11,566 nt of DNA from Nitrospinota bacterium. Lineage in GTDB: Bacteria > UBA8248 > JACPRG01. Positions 1-7,075 of this stretch are shown piece after piece. Where the stretch lies: the NCBI GenBank assembly GCA_030740135.1, contig JASLXW010000003.1:16440-28005 (forward strand), given 5' to 3'. Each line of letters opens with the position of its first letter. The first letter of the stretch is position 1. The position numbers were made by a program, and so were the translations under genes. The notes under the pieces are model-generated. The model had not been told where the DNA came from, ran no database searches, and saw nothing but the letters and a program-made list of their open reading frames with translations.

Positions 1-93
1 CTGAAGAGCGTGCACATCTATTTTGGCGTCGTGACGGATCTCAAAGAGGTCGCGGGGAAGCTCGCGGGCAAGAAGGTTGCCTCGGGTGCGTGA
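1..93 (+). CDS. 3' end of an unidentified protein (partial)
   Basis: The frame is open from the first base and ends at TGA 91-93, giving the last 30 residues of a protein that starts outside the window. The peptide begins LKSVHIYFGV, continues with TDLKEVAGKLAGKK and ends in ASGA. The lysine-rich amphipathic tail followed by small residues looks like a normal C-terminus. I do not recognise the family. The codon choice is GC-rich like the other genes of the window, which supports real coding. The short length gives low confidence in anything beyond the reading frame. Bases 94-164, between it and the next remnant, show no feature I can support. Confidence 0.5.
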   Translation: MKSVHIYFGVVTDLKEVAGKLAGKKVASGA

Positions 94-180
94 AGAATGA
101 GGCCCCCGTCCGCCCCCTCCCGCCATCGTTTCTGAAGTGATGCGTTTTATAGAAGGCGCCCCTGACGCCCCGGCTCTACG

Positions 181-386
181 GAGAACCCCGGGATCTTCGA
201 CGGCAATGTTTTCCTGCTGAACGACCCATACGCCGGCGCGTTAAAGCCTGTCACGATGTCCGCGCCCGAGAGCATCTCTTCGAAATGCGCGGGTACATTT
301 GCAGCGGTTGCGGCCAATCGCTGGATATCGAGGCGGCCTTGCCGGAAGAGCCTCCTCTCCACGATGAGGTCCGCGTCCGTGCCTGA
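181..386 (+). pseudogene. Remnant of a second hyuB (hydantoinase B/oxoprolinase-type) gene
   Basis: Three short blocks match separate parts of the intact HyuB at 3782-5953. Block 1 (181-240) reads ENPGIFDGNVFLLNDPYAGA, against ENPGVYDGDVFLINDPYVAA in HyuB (residues 79-98). Block 2 (241-270) reads LKPVTMSAPE, against LKPVTMNAPE (from about residue 308). Block 3 (276-386) is in another frame, starts LFEMRGYICSGCG and ends LPEEPPLHDEVRVRA-stop, against LFEMRWFLCPQTG and LPEDPPLYDEVRVRP-stop. So there are two large internal deletions and a frame change; homology may begin a few bases earlier, around 165. Third-position differences are many, so this was a diverged paralogue, not a recent copy. Block 3 keeps a CxxC pair that the intact HyuB has lost. 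It cannot make a working enzyme. Confidence 0.85.
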
Positions 387-417
387 GCGTGCACCCGGGA
401 ATCCGAATTTACAGTCG

Positions 418-446
418 TTGACTCTTGATCGAGCGTGCCCAATAAT
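418..446 (+). promoter_or_regulatory. Sigma70-type promoter for the substrate-binding protein gene
   Basis: TTGACT at 418-423 matches the -35 consensus at 5 of 6 bases. AATAAT at 441-446 matches the -10 consensus at 5 of 6 bases. The spacer is exactly 17 bases. Transcription would start near 453, leaving a 5' leader of about 33 bases that holds a strong ribosome site, AAGGAGGT (473-480), five bases before ATG 486. The promoter lies between the hyuB remnant and the binding-protein gene, so the remnant is upstream of and not included in this transcript. Confidence 0.65.
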
Positions 447-485
447 TCTGAGAAACGGGAGAATCTCAAACCAAGGAGGTGCACA

Positions 486-1502
486 ATGCCGAAGTGCGGG
501 TCTTCGTTCAAACCCATTTCCCTGATCCTGCTGGCGGTTTCCCTGGTCACGGTCCTCTGGACCGGGTCCGCGTACGCGGAGGGCGTCCGGTTCATCCTCA
601 ACTGGGTGCCGGACGGCCAGCAGGCGGCCTGGTTCGCGGGCAGAGAAAAGGGGTTCTACAAGGAGCAAGGGTTGGACCTCACGGTCATCTCGGGCTCCGG
701 ATCGGCGAAGGCGGTCAAGGCCGTTGGCGGTAAGGCGGCCGAGTTCGGTCTTGCGGACATGGGAGAGATCATCAAGGGGCGGGCCCGGAACATTCCGGTC
801 CGGGCGATTGGCGTGCTCCTGGCGAAAGCCCTGAATGTCATCTACACGCTCACGGATTCGGGCATCAAGAAACCCAAGGACCTGGAAGGCCGGACCGTCG
901 GCGCACCCGTCTGGTCCTCCTTGAGAACCGTCTTCCCGCTTTTCGCGAAGGTCAATAAAATTGACGCCGCGAAGGTGAAATGGGTCGCCATGCCGCCTTC
1001 GGCCATGGCGCCTTCCCTCTACTCGGCCAAGGTCGATTCGATTGCGACGTTCACCAGTCTCGATCACAACCTTGCAAGCGGCGCGGCCAAGGTTGGGAAG
1101 AAACTCCACCGCCTCGTTTTCTCGGAGTGGGGGGTCAACCTGTACTCCCTCGCGATCAATACGTTGGACGAGCGGATCAAGAACAACCCCGGCCAGGTCC
1201 GCCGATTCATTCACGCCTCCATCAAGAGCCTGGCCTGGACGGCCAAGAACGCCGACGAGGCCGTCCGGATCCTCCTGAAGTCTTATCCGCAGGCCACGGA
1301 AAAATCAGAGAGGATCAAATGGAACTCGGCCTTCAATTCCATGATAACGGTGACGACGCTGCAACACGGATTGGGCTACATGACCAAAACAAAAATCAAA
1401 TACACGCGCGACGCCATCATGAGCGGCCTCGGCAAGAACCCGTGCGCCGTGCCCGTCAAAGATCTCTACACGAACCGGTTTCTGCCAAAGCGGGCCATGT
1501 AG
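486..1502 (+). CDS. ABC transporter substrate-binding protein, NMT1/THI5-like (TauA/SsuA type)
   Basis: A 338-residue exported solute-binding protein that should capture a small organic molecule outside the membrane and hand it to an ABC permease. A signal peptide is clear: a basic start (MPK, K9), a hydrophobic core ISLILLAVSLVTVLW (11-25) and a likely cut after AYA (31). The mature part opens with FILNWVPDGQQAAWFAGREK and GFYKEQGLDLTV, the usual first lobe of the NMT1 family, followed by the typical G-x-AEFGLADMGEI segment. ATG 486 is chosen over an in-frame ATG at 435 because the consensus site AAGGAGGT sits five bases upstream and the signal peptide then starts properly. Members of this family bind sulfonates, pyrimidines, thiamine or riboflavin precursors, nitrate and others, so the ligand is unknown. 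No permease or ATPase gene is in the window. Its place before hyuA suggests it feeds that pathway. Confidence 0.9.
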   Translation: MPKCGSSFKPISLILLAVSLVTVLWTGSAYAEGVRFILNWVPDGQQAAWFAGREKGFYKEQGLDLTVISGSGSAKAVKAVGGKAAEFGLADMGEIIKGRARNIPVRAIGVLLAKALNVIYTLTDSGIKKPKDLEGRTVGAPVWSSLRTVFPLFAKVNKIDAAKVKWVAMPPSAMAPSLYSAKVDSIATFTSLDHNLASGAAKVGKKLHRLVFSEWGVNLYSLAINTLDERIKNNPGQVRRFIHASIKSLAWTAKNADEAVRILLKSYPQATEKSERIKWNSAFNSMITVTTLQHGLGYMTKTKIKYTRDAIMSGLGKNPCAVPVKDLYTNRFLPKRAM

Positions 1503-1543
1503 GCGGCACTCACCGGGTTGCGAAACGCTGAAGAGAAGGATTG

Positions 1544-1577
1544 ACCGAAGTCCAACCCGAACGAAGTGGACTTCGGT
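1544..1577 (+). promoter_or_regulatory. Perfect 11-bp inverted repeat (hairpin 1) upstream of hyuA
   Basis: ACCGAAGTCCA (1544-1554) is the exact reverse complement of TGGACTTCGGT (1567-1577), with a 12-base loop. It sits in the 179-base gap between the binding-protein stop and hyuA. No T-run follows it. A smaller possible stem, GGTGA (1575-1579) with TCACC (1587-1591), overlaps its 3' arm, so the two would be mutually exclusive. It could be an RNA hairpin that ends or tunes read-through, a site that stabilises the upstream mRNA, or an operator for a dimeric regulator. Confidence 0.6.
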
Positions 1578-1593
1578 GAGACGGCTTCACCTC

Positions 1594-1628
1594 GATTCGC
1601 CTCCCCCAAGGGATGGGGGAGGCGAATC
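1594..1628 (+). promoter_or_regulatory. Perfect 15-bp inverted repeat (hairpin 2) upstream of hyuA
   Basis: GATTCGCCTCCCCCA (1594-1608) pairs perfectly with TGGGGGAGGCGAATC (1614-1628) around a five-base loop AGGGA. The stem is very GC-rich and should be extremely stable. No run of T follows, so it is not a classic intrinsic terminator. It ends 53 bases before the hyuA start codon. With hairpin 1 it forms a tandem pair that likely separates expression of the abundant binding protein from the enzyme genes. Confidence 0.7.
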
Positions 1629-1681
1629 TCCGCGTGGTCCGCGAACCCCGAAGCGTTCCGGCGACCAAGAAGGGGCATACC

Positions 1682-3775
1682 ATGGCCTACATCATCGGTG
1701 TGGATGTGGGAGGGACCTTTACGGACGCCGTCCTGCTCGATTCGGACGGCTCGATCACCCTGGGCAAGGCCCTTTCGACGCCCTACGATTTCTCCGTCGG
1801 GGTGCTCGACAGCGTCCGGGACGGGGCCGACGCGCTCGGCCTCGGCCTGGAAACGCTGTTGGGCGGCGCGGACGCGTTTCTGCTGGGAACGACCGCCGCG
1901 GAGAACGCCCTCATCAACCGGCGGCTGGCCAAGGTGGGCCTGCTCATGACGCGGGGGTTCGAAGACACCCTGGTCCTCACGCGGGGCGGCTACGGGCGCT
2001 GGGCCGGGCTGTCCAACGAAGAGGCCATGCATCCGGTCATGACCGATAAGCCCACCCCCCTCGTACCGAGAACGCTGACCCGGGGCGTCCGCGAGCGCAC
2101 GGACAGCCAGGGGGAGATCGTCGTCCCCGTCGATGAGGCGGACGTGGGCGGGGCGGCGAAGGCCCTTGTGGAGAGCGGGGCCGAATCCATCGGCCTGTGT
2201 TTTCTCTGGTCTTTCCGGAATCCGGAGAACGAGAACCGGGCGGCGGAGGCCATCCGCAAGCTCCACCCCGACATCCCCGTGACGCTCTCCTCGGAGCTCG
2301 CCCCCCGGATCGGCGAGTATGAGCGGGTCTCCACCGTTGCGCTCAACGCCGCCGTGGCCCCCGAGATGCGCGAGTCGCTCCGGGGCCTCGAAGAGCGGAT
2401 CTCCAAGCTGGGCTTCACGGAAAGCCCCTTGATCATGCAGGGCTACGGCGGGCTCCTGCCCGTGCCGAAGGCCGCCGCGCGGGCCGTGGGGATGATCGAG
2501 TCCGGCCCCGCCGGGGGCGTCATCGGCAGCCAGTTCGCCGGAAACCTGATCGGGTGCCCGAACATCATCGGGTGCGACCTGGGGGGGACGAGCTTCAAGG
2601 TCGGCGTCATCACGGACGGGGCCTACGAGTACGCCTGGGAGTCCACCATCCTGCGGCACCACTCGCTGATCCCCAAGATCGACATCGTCTCCATCGGGGC
2701 AGGCGGCGGAAGCATCGTGTGGATCGAGTCCCGGACGAACCTGCCCCGAATCGGCCCGCAAAGCGCGGGGGCCTCGCCCGGACCCATCTGCTACGGCCTG
2801 GGCGGCGAGGAGCCCACCCTCACGGACGTGAACCTCCTCCTCGGCTATGTCGAGCCCGACTACTTCCTGGGCGGGAAGATGAAGCTCGACCTGGAAAAGA
2901 CCGAGGCCCTCTTCCGCCAAAAGGTGGCCGAGCCCCTGGGGATGGAGGTCGAGGAGGCGGCCTCCTCCGTGTACCGGCTGGTCAACGCCCAGATGGCGGA
3001 CTTGGTCCGGAAGGTCACGGTGGAGCGCGGCCTGGACCCCCGGGAATACGTCCTGTTCTCCTACGGCGGAGCGGCGTCGATCCATGCCGGGGCCTTCTCG
3101 CCCGATCTGGGCGTCCAAAAGATCGTCGTCCCTTCCACGGCGTCGGTCAACGGGGCCTTCGGCATCGTGACCTCGGACGTCACCCATGAGTATCCCGTGA
3201 CGAAGCACGTCCCGGTCCCGGCGGCGGCGGCCGAGGTCAACGGCATCTTCGCCGAGCTGGAGGCCAAGGCCCTCGAGGAGATGAAGCAGGAAGGATTCGC
3301 GAAGAAAGAGATCCGCTTCCACAGGACGGCGGGGCTGCGGTTCCGGCTTCAAATGCACGAGGTCATCACACCGGTCCCCCAAGGGAAGCTCTCTACGGAG
3401 GACCTGGAGGCCGTCTACCGGCAATTCACGGAGATCTACGAGCAGAAACACGGCAAGGGCTCAGCCTATCAGGAAGCGGGGATGGAGATCATCAGCTTCC
3501 AATTGCGGGCCGTCGGGAAGCTTCCCAAGCCCACGCTCCGGACGTTCGAGAAGGCGGGCCCGGATTCCGGGAAGGCCCTGATCCATAGGCGGCAGGTCTT
3601 CTTCAACGGCGAGGGGCGCGAAACCGGGATCTACCGCTACGACCTCCTCGAGCACGGCAACGCCGTGGACGGCCCCGCCGTCATCGTGACGCCGGTCACG
3701 ACCATCGTCCTCCAGCCCGGCCACAAGGCGGTGTTGGACATGTACAAAAACGTCATCATTCCCCTGAAGGAGTAG
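1682..3775 (+). CDS. hyuA: HyuA-family ATP-dependent hydantoinase/oxoprolinase or acetone carboxylase beta-like subunit
   Basis: A 697-residue cytoplasmic protein of the HyuA/OplA/AcxA family, which uses ATP to activate an amide, or a carbonyl and bicarbonate, together with a HyuB partner. The actin-like ATP-binding signatures are in order: GVDVGGTFTD (6-15), LLGTTAAEN (68-75), ESGPAGG (273-279), GCDLGGTSFK (297-306), SIGAGGGSI (337-345), SAGASPGPICYG (361-372), and GLDPREYVLFSYGGAASIHA (450-469). The length fits the family (about 650-720). ATG 1682 is chosen because AAGAAGGGG lies just upstream and the P-loop-like motif then begins at residue 6; an upstream in-frame ATG at 1613 lies inside the loop of hairpin 2. 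The usual GTTVATN motif reads GTTAAEN here, which may reflect a different substrate. Six bases separate it from hyuB, so the two are surely co-transcribed. Hydrolase or carboxylase cannot be decided from sequence. Confidence 0.9.
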   Translation: MAYIIGVDVGGTFTDAVLLDSDGSITLGKALSTPYDFSVGVLDSVRDGADALGLGLETLLGGADAFLLGTTAAENALINRRLAKVGLLMTRGFEDTLVLTRGGYGRWAGLSNEEAMHPVMTDKPTPLVPRTLTRGVRERTDSQGEIVVPVDEADVGGAAKALVESGAESIGLCFLWSFRNPENENRAAEAIRKLHPDIPVTLSSELAPRIGEYERVSTVALNAAVAPEMRESLRGLEERISKLGFTESPLIMQGYGGLLPVPKAAARAVGMIESGPAGGVIGSQFAGNLIGCPNIIGCDLGGTSFKVGVITDGAYEYAWESTILRHHSLIPKIDIVSIGAGGGSIVWIESRTNLPRIGPQSAGASPGPICYGLGGEEPTLTDVNLLLGYVEPDYFLGGKMKLDLEKTEALFRQKVAEPLGMEVEEAASSVYRLVNAQMADLVRKVTVERGLDPREYVLFSYGGAASIHAGAFSPDLGVQKIVVPSTASVNGAFGIVTSDVTHEYPVTKHVPVPAAAAEVNGIFAELEAKALEEMKQEGFAKKEIRFHRTAGLRFRLQMHEVITPVPQGKLSTEDLEAVYRQFTEIYEQKHGKGSAYQEAGMEIISFQLRAVGKLPKPTLRTFEKAGPDSGKALIHRRQVFFNGEGRETGIYRYDLLEHGNAVDGPAVIVTPVTTIVLQPGHKAVLDMYKNVIIPLKE

Positions 3776-3781
3776 CGCGCC

Positions 3782-5953
3782 GTGAGCGTCGATCCCTTCA
3801 CGTTCGAGATCATCCGCCACAAGCTCATGCGCGTCGTGGACGAGGCGGTCATCACGCTCAAGCACATCTCCGGCTCCTCGACGACGACGGAGGGCCACGA
3901 CCTCCTCGTGGGCCTGTACCGCGCCGACGGGGGCCTGCTGATGGCGGTGATGGGGTACCTCCACGCCCTGCCCGGCGCCGGCGAGGCGTGCCGGCACGTC
4001 CTGCGGGAGTACGAAGAGAACCCCGGCGTCTACGACGGCGACGTGTTCCTGATCAACGACCCCTACGTCGCCGCCCTGCACAGCTCGGACGCGTACGTGG
4101 TCTCTCCGATCTTCTATCGGGACAACCTGGTCGCTTGGAGCGCGAACTTCGTGCATTGGCGCGACATCGGCGCCATCAACCCCGGCGGCTTCGCCCCGCA
4201 TTCCCGCGAGATCTACCACGAAGGGATCATGTGTCCGGGCATCAAGATCGTCGAGCGGGGCGTCGTCCGAAAAGACGTCTGGAACACGCTGCTCAACATG
4301 GTGCGGGTGCCGGACAACGTCGCCCTCGACCTCCGCTCGCAGATCGCCGCGAACGTCACCGTCAAGGAGCGGCTGACCGAGCTGATGGACAAGTACGGCC
4401 GGGAAACGGTGGACGAAGTCTCCCAGGGGCTGATCGACGAGTCCGAGACGCTTTTTCGCAAAAGACTCCGGGAGCTGCCCGACGGAACCTGGCGGACCCG
4501 GCACTACATCGAGGCCGAGGGGCAAAACTACGTCGTCCACCTCGCGATGACGAAGACGGACGACGCGGTCCACTTCGACTTCACCGGCACCAGCCCGCAA
4601 TCGCCCGCCCCGTTCAACGCGGCCTACTGGGGGAGCTACGGCGCGGTTCTCGCCCCCGTGTTCCCGCTCCTGGGCTACGACATCCTCTGGAACGACGGGA
4701 TGCTGAAACCCGTCACGATGAACGCGCCGGAGGGGAGCCTGGTCAACTGCACGCGCCCCGCGCCGAACTGCCTGGCCACCCTCACCGGCATCGGCCTGAT
4801 CAACGCCGTCGCCCTGGAGTCCATCTCCAAGATGCTGGTCGCCAGCGACGCGCACCGCAAAGAAGCCACCTGCGTCTGGCAGGGCGCGCAGACGCCCACG
4901 ACCGTGACGGGAACCAAAGGAGATAAGTTCGTCGTCTCGACCATCACGCAGAACATGGGAGGATGCGGCGGCGCGCGCACCTTCCGGGACGGCGTCGATT
5001 TCGCCGGGACGATCCCCAACCCGATCAACCGGACGCCGAACATCGAGTTCGAGGAGCTCAACCTCCCCATCCTGTACACCTTCCACCGGCTCCAGAAGGA
5101 CTCGGCCGGCGCCGGCCGGTTCCGGGGCGGGCTGACGACCGAGTACGGCATCACCGCCCACGGCGCCGAGAACGACCGGGTCAACCTGGTGCTCTATTGC
5201 ACGGGAACGGACTTCACCCGGTGCCTGGGCTTCTCGGGCGGCCTCCCGGGGAACAACACGAACTTCGCCCTCTACGAAGGAAAAGACGTCTACGAAGTCC
5301 TGGGCGCGGACGGCTTCCCGGAGCGGGTGGAAGAGTTCGGCGGCGAACAGATCCCCGCCGGCTGGGGGGAGTACACCCTTGAGAAGGGCGAGATGCTTCA
5401 TGGATGCTTCGGCGGCGGCGGCGGATACGGCGATCCCCTGGAGCGGGACCCCGGGCGCGTCATGGAAGACGTCATCACCGGGATGGTCTCCCGGCAATGG
5501 GCCGAAAAACTCTACGGCGTCATCCTGAAGGACGCCGGACCGGACCGGCGTCCGGCGCTCGACGCGGAGGCGACCGCCCGGCGCAGGCGCGAGCTTCTGG
5601 AGAAGCGGCTCGAAGCCGCCCAAGGCAACGGGCCGGGTCCGCAGGTGAACATTGAAGAGAACGCGCCTTTCCACAACCTGAGCGAGGCGTTGCGAACCGT
5701 GAAGGGCGTGGACGGCAAGACGTACATTCAATGCACGCAAAGCGGCCGCGTCCTGTGCGGAATCGACGAGAACTGGAAGGACCACTGCGACGTGGCCAAA
5801 GTCTCCCTGGCCGAGGCCGGTCCGCGCCGCTCGACAAGCGGGCTGTTCGAGATGCGCTGGTTCCTGTGCCCGCAAACGGGCCGGCTTCTGGACGTCGAAG
5901 TCGCCCTGCCCGAAGACCCGCCGCTCTATGACGAGGTGCGGGTGAGACCATGA
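3782..5953 (+). CDS. hyuB: HyuB-family subunit fused to an acetone-carboxylase-gamma-like C-terminal domain
   Basis: A 723-residue partner of HyuA that should hold the metal-dependent catalytic site. It starts at GTG 3782, nine bases after AAGGAG (3767-3772). The HyuB body runs from about residue 4 (DPFTFEIIRHKL) to about 560, with GDVFLINDPYVAALHSSD (86-103), a HWRDIG segment (125-130), YHEGIMCPG and the glycine-rich end CFGGGGGYGDPLERDP (from about 542). After a charged linker, residues about 623-723 form an extra domain with Cys651, Cys659, Cys669 and Cys696 and the ending LDVEVALPEDPPLYDEV. This resembles the separate gamma subunit of acetone carboxylase, known to bind zinc. The usual CPxCG pair reads CPQTG here, so one expected Cys is missing. 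The fusion favours an acetone/acetophenone-carboxylase-like complex or a relative, but an amide hydrolase is possible. Confidence 0.88.
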   Translation: MSVDPFTFEIIRHKLMRVVDEAVITLKHISGSSTTTEGHDLLVGLYRADGGLLMAVMGYLHALPGAGEACRHVLREYEENPGVYDGDVFLINDPYVAALHSSDAYVVSPIFYRDNLVAWSANFVHWRDIGAINPGGFAPHSREIYHEGIMCPGIKIVERGVVRKDVWNTLLNMVRVPDNVALDLRSQIAANVTVKERLTELMDKYGRETVDEVSQGLIDESETLFRKRLRELPDGTWRTRHYIEAEGQNYVVHLAMTKTDDAVHFDFTGTSPQSPAPFNAAYWGSYGAVLAPVFPLLGYDILWNDGMLKPVTMNAPEGSLVNCTRPAPNCLATLTGIGLINAVALESISKMLVASDAHRKEATCVWQGAQTPTTVTGTKGDKFVVSTITQNMGGCGGARTFRDGVDFAGTIPNPINRTPNIEFEELNLPILYTFHRLQKDSAGAGRFRGGLTTEYGITAHGAENDRVNLVLYCTGTDFTRCLGFSGGLPGNNTNFALYEGKDVYEVLGADGFPERVEEFGGEQIPAGWGEYTLEKGEMLHGCFGGGGGYGDPLERDPGRVMEDVITGMVSRQWAEKLYGVILKDAGPDRRPALDAEATARRRRELLEKRLEAAQGNGPGPQVNIEENAPFHNLSEALRTVKGVDGKTYIQCTQSGRVLCGIDENWKDHCDVAKVSLAEAGPRRSTSGLFEMRWFLCPQTGRLLDVEVALPEDPPLYDEVRVRP

Positions 5954-5961
5954 GGGGTTCA

Positions 5962-5999
5962 CGGATTGCGCGAATCCGGGGCGGATCTGTCGCGCCCCG
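5962..5999 (+). terminator. Two adjacent hairpins after hyuB (terminator-like, no T-run)
   Basis: CGGATT (5962-5967) pairs with AATCCG (5973-5978) around GCGCG, and CGGGGCG (5977-5983) pairs with CGCCCCG (5993-5999) around nine bases. They lie 9-46 bases past the hyuB stop, where an operon end is expected. There is no uridine tract after either, so factor-independent termination is doubtful; they may instead protect the mRNA 3' end. Confidence 0.4.
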
Positions 6000-6014
6000 C
6001 CTGGGGACAAAATT

Positions 6015-6248
6015 GGGGTCAGGTCTTGAATGATCATATTCCCACTCGTTGCAGATGAGGATACGGCTATTGTCATTTTAGGGAGCTGGCATTCGCGGAA
6101 CTGGATTCAATCCTGATGCATACCTTCCCGGATGTCCCAGACAGATCACAAGTTTTTACTAAGGGTAAATCTTTGACGCCTGTGGGCTTTATACCGGTGT
6201 ATGCACGACCTTTTAAGACACGACCTCTACCCCTCTGACCTCTATCCC
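6015..6248. repeat. REP/MITE-like remnant with related inverted ends
   Basis: The left end GGGGTCAGGTCTTGAAT (6015-6031) resembles, with gaps, the reverse complement of the right end AAGACACGACCTCTACCCC (6215-6233), which reads GGGGTAGAGGTCGTGTCTT. A second, direct copy follows: GACCTCTACCCC (6222-6233) and GACCTCTATCCC (6237-6248), 15 bases apart. The GGGGTCAGGTCTTGAAT motif is, from memory, like ends found beside Y1 (IS200/RAYT-type) transposases in several lineages. No transposase is readable inside, and the interior is clearly more AT-rich than the genes around it. It could be a non-autonomous or degraded insertion. Confidence 0.4.
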
Positions 6249-6716
6249 GCATTTCTCGCAAAGACGAGATGCCAGCCTTGTTTCATTCTGACAACTCGTT
6301 TTTGATCAGCCGGTTGCCGGAAGCGAACAAAACGACAAGGCCGGAACACCGTGTCATTCACGGAAGTGCCGCATTCAATCGCCGTGTAGCGCGGAGGCGC
6401 GGGTCGGTTGAGCCTCAGCGTCCGGCGCCGAATCATAAGGGTTGTGAGAAATCCCGGCTATCCCCCTCCCCCTTCAGCCCCACCTTCTTGAATGAGCACA
6501 CAGTTCGGCGAATAGACCCTGAATCAGTGGTAAACTGCGGCAGTTTGGTGGCGGAGGAGGACAACAACTTGACTCAATGTGGTCATTTGGGAACGCTTGG
6601 ATGATCACCTCCGTTTCCGGAAATCGCGTTCTCTGGTGAGACGTCCGCCGACCGAAGTCCTCATAGACGTTTGCCCCGTGCAAACCATCGCGTCCTCCCG
6701 AAACAGAGGCTTCCGC
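6249..6716. other. Gene-free stretch with a 15-bp odd palindrome
   Basis: I see no supported gene here. Open frames exist on both strands (for example 6269-6604) but lack a ribosome site, a family match and the GC-rich third-position pattern of the real genes. The base composition is mixed, more AT-rich than the coding regions. The one neat structure is AAACTGC-G-GCAGTTT (6532-6546), a perfect 7-bp inverted repeat around one base. It lies about 170 bases before the next coding remnant and could be an operator or chance. The stretch probably represents debris of inserted or deleted DNA. Confidence 0.5.
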
Positions 6717-7031
6717 GTGGATAATTCATCAACCGTGCACCGGCCCTCCGAGGTGCTCGACACCCTGAAGCGTCTCAATTTCCAGGTGGCCGTGTCCGTC
6801 CCGGACAGCTGGCTGGGCGGGGTTCTGGAGGAAATGGAGCGCGACCCGGACATCCTTCTCATTCGCGCCACCCACGAAGAGGAGGCCCTGGCCATGGAAT
6901 CCGATCCCCAAATCGTCGTCCCGCCGTTCCCGTTCAACCCGGCCGCGATCAAGCAGCGCTTCATGGATGCCATCGGCGCGCCGCCCTACGTACCTTCCCT
7001 ATTCGGGCAAGGGCGCAGCGTCAGCGCATAG
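6717..7031 (+). pseudogene. Internally deleted ThDP-dependent decarboxylase-like gene (ComD/sulfopyruvate decarboxylase type)
   Basis: From GTG 6717, seven bases after AGAGG, the frame gives 104 residues. Residues 10-60 (PSEVLDTLKRLNF, VAVSVPDSWLGGVLEEM, DPDILLIRATHEEEALAM) match the start of the pyrimidine-binding domain of sulfopyruvate or phosphonopyruvate decarboxylases, including the Glu-rich segment that normally contacts the thiamine cofactor. The protein should then continue for well over 100 residues; instead it jumps at about residue 61 (6897) to a tail, DPQIVVPPFPFNPAAIKQRF, that looks like the C-terminus of the pyrophosphate-binding half or partner subunit. The diphosphate-binding domain is absent, so it cannot work as a decarboxylase. 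The reading frame is preserved across the join, so a peptide might still be made. The first-half assignment is fairly sure, the origin of the tail is less so. Confidence 0.7.
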
Positions 7032-7057
7032 AGCCCAATCCCGTCGCGTCATCCGAT

Positions 7058-7067
7058 GGGGGGGGGG
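7058..7067 (+). repeat. G10 homopolymer tract in the ribosome-site position of the DUF6282 gene
   Basis: Ten G in a row end eight bases before the GTG start at 7076. Part of the run (GGGG) is the only Shine-Dalgarno-like sequence available. Such tracts slip in replication, so its length may vary among cells and shift spacing for translation. A sequencing or assembly length error is also possible. Confidence 0.75.
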
Positions 7068-7075
7068 ACATCACC

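Noticed and set aside
147..1214. 355-codon minus-strand frame opposite the binding-protein gene
   Set aside because: Composition of a shadow frame; the + strand has a signal peptide, promoter and ribosome site.
1613..1681. Longer HyuA start at ATG 1613
   Set aside because: The ATG lies in the loop of a perfect 15-bp hairpin, lacks a usable ribosome site and adds 23 residues before the conserved N-terminal ATP-binding motif.
1466..3451. 661-codon minus-strand frame opposite hyuA
   Set aside because: Same shadow effect; HyuA on the other strand has a full set of family motifs.
3461..6076. Very long open frame (871 codons) on the minus strand opposite hyuB
   Set aside because: It is an antisense shadow of a high-GC gene: Arg/Asp/Val/Gly-rich low-information peptide, no family motif, and it overlaps the well-supported HyuB.
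6569..6600. TTGACT at 6569-6574 as a promoter -35 box for the decarboxylase remnant
   Set aside because: No acceptable -10 box lies 16-18 bases downstream.
6269..6604. 111-codon + strand frame in the gap after hyuB
   Set aside because: No ribosome site, no similarity I know, and codon use unlike the real genes; runs through mixed repeat-like DNA.
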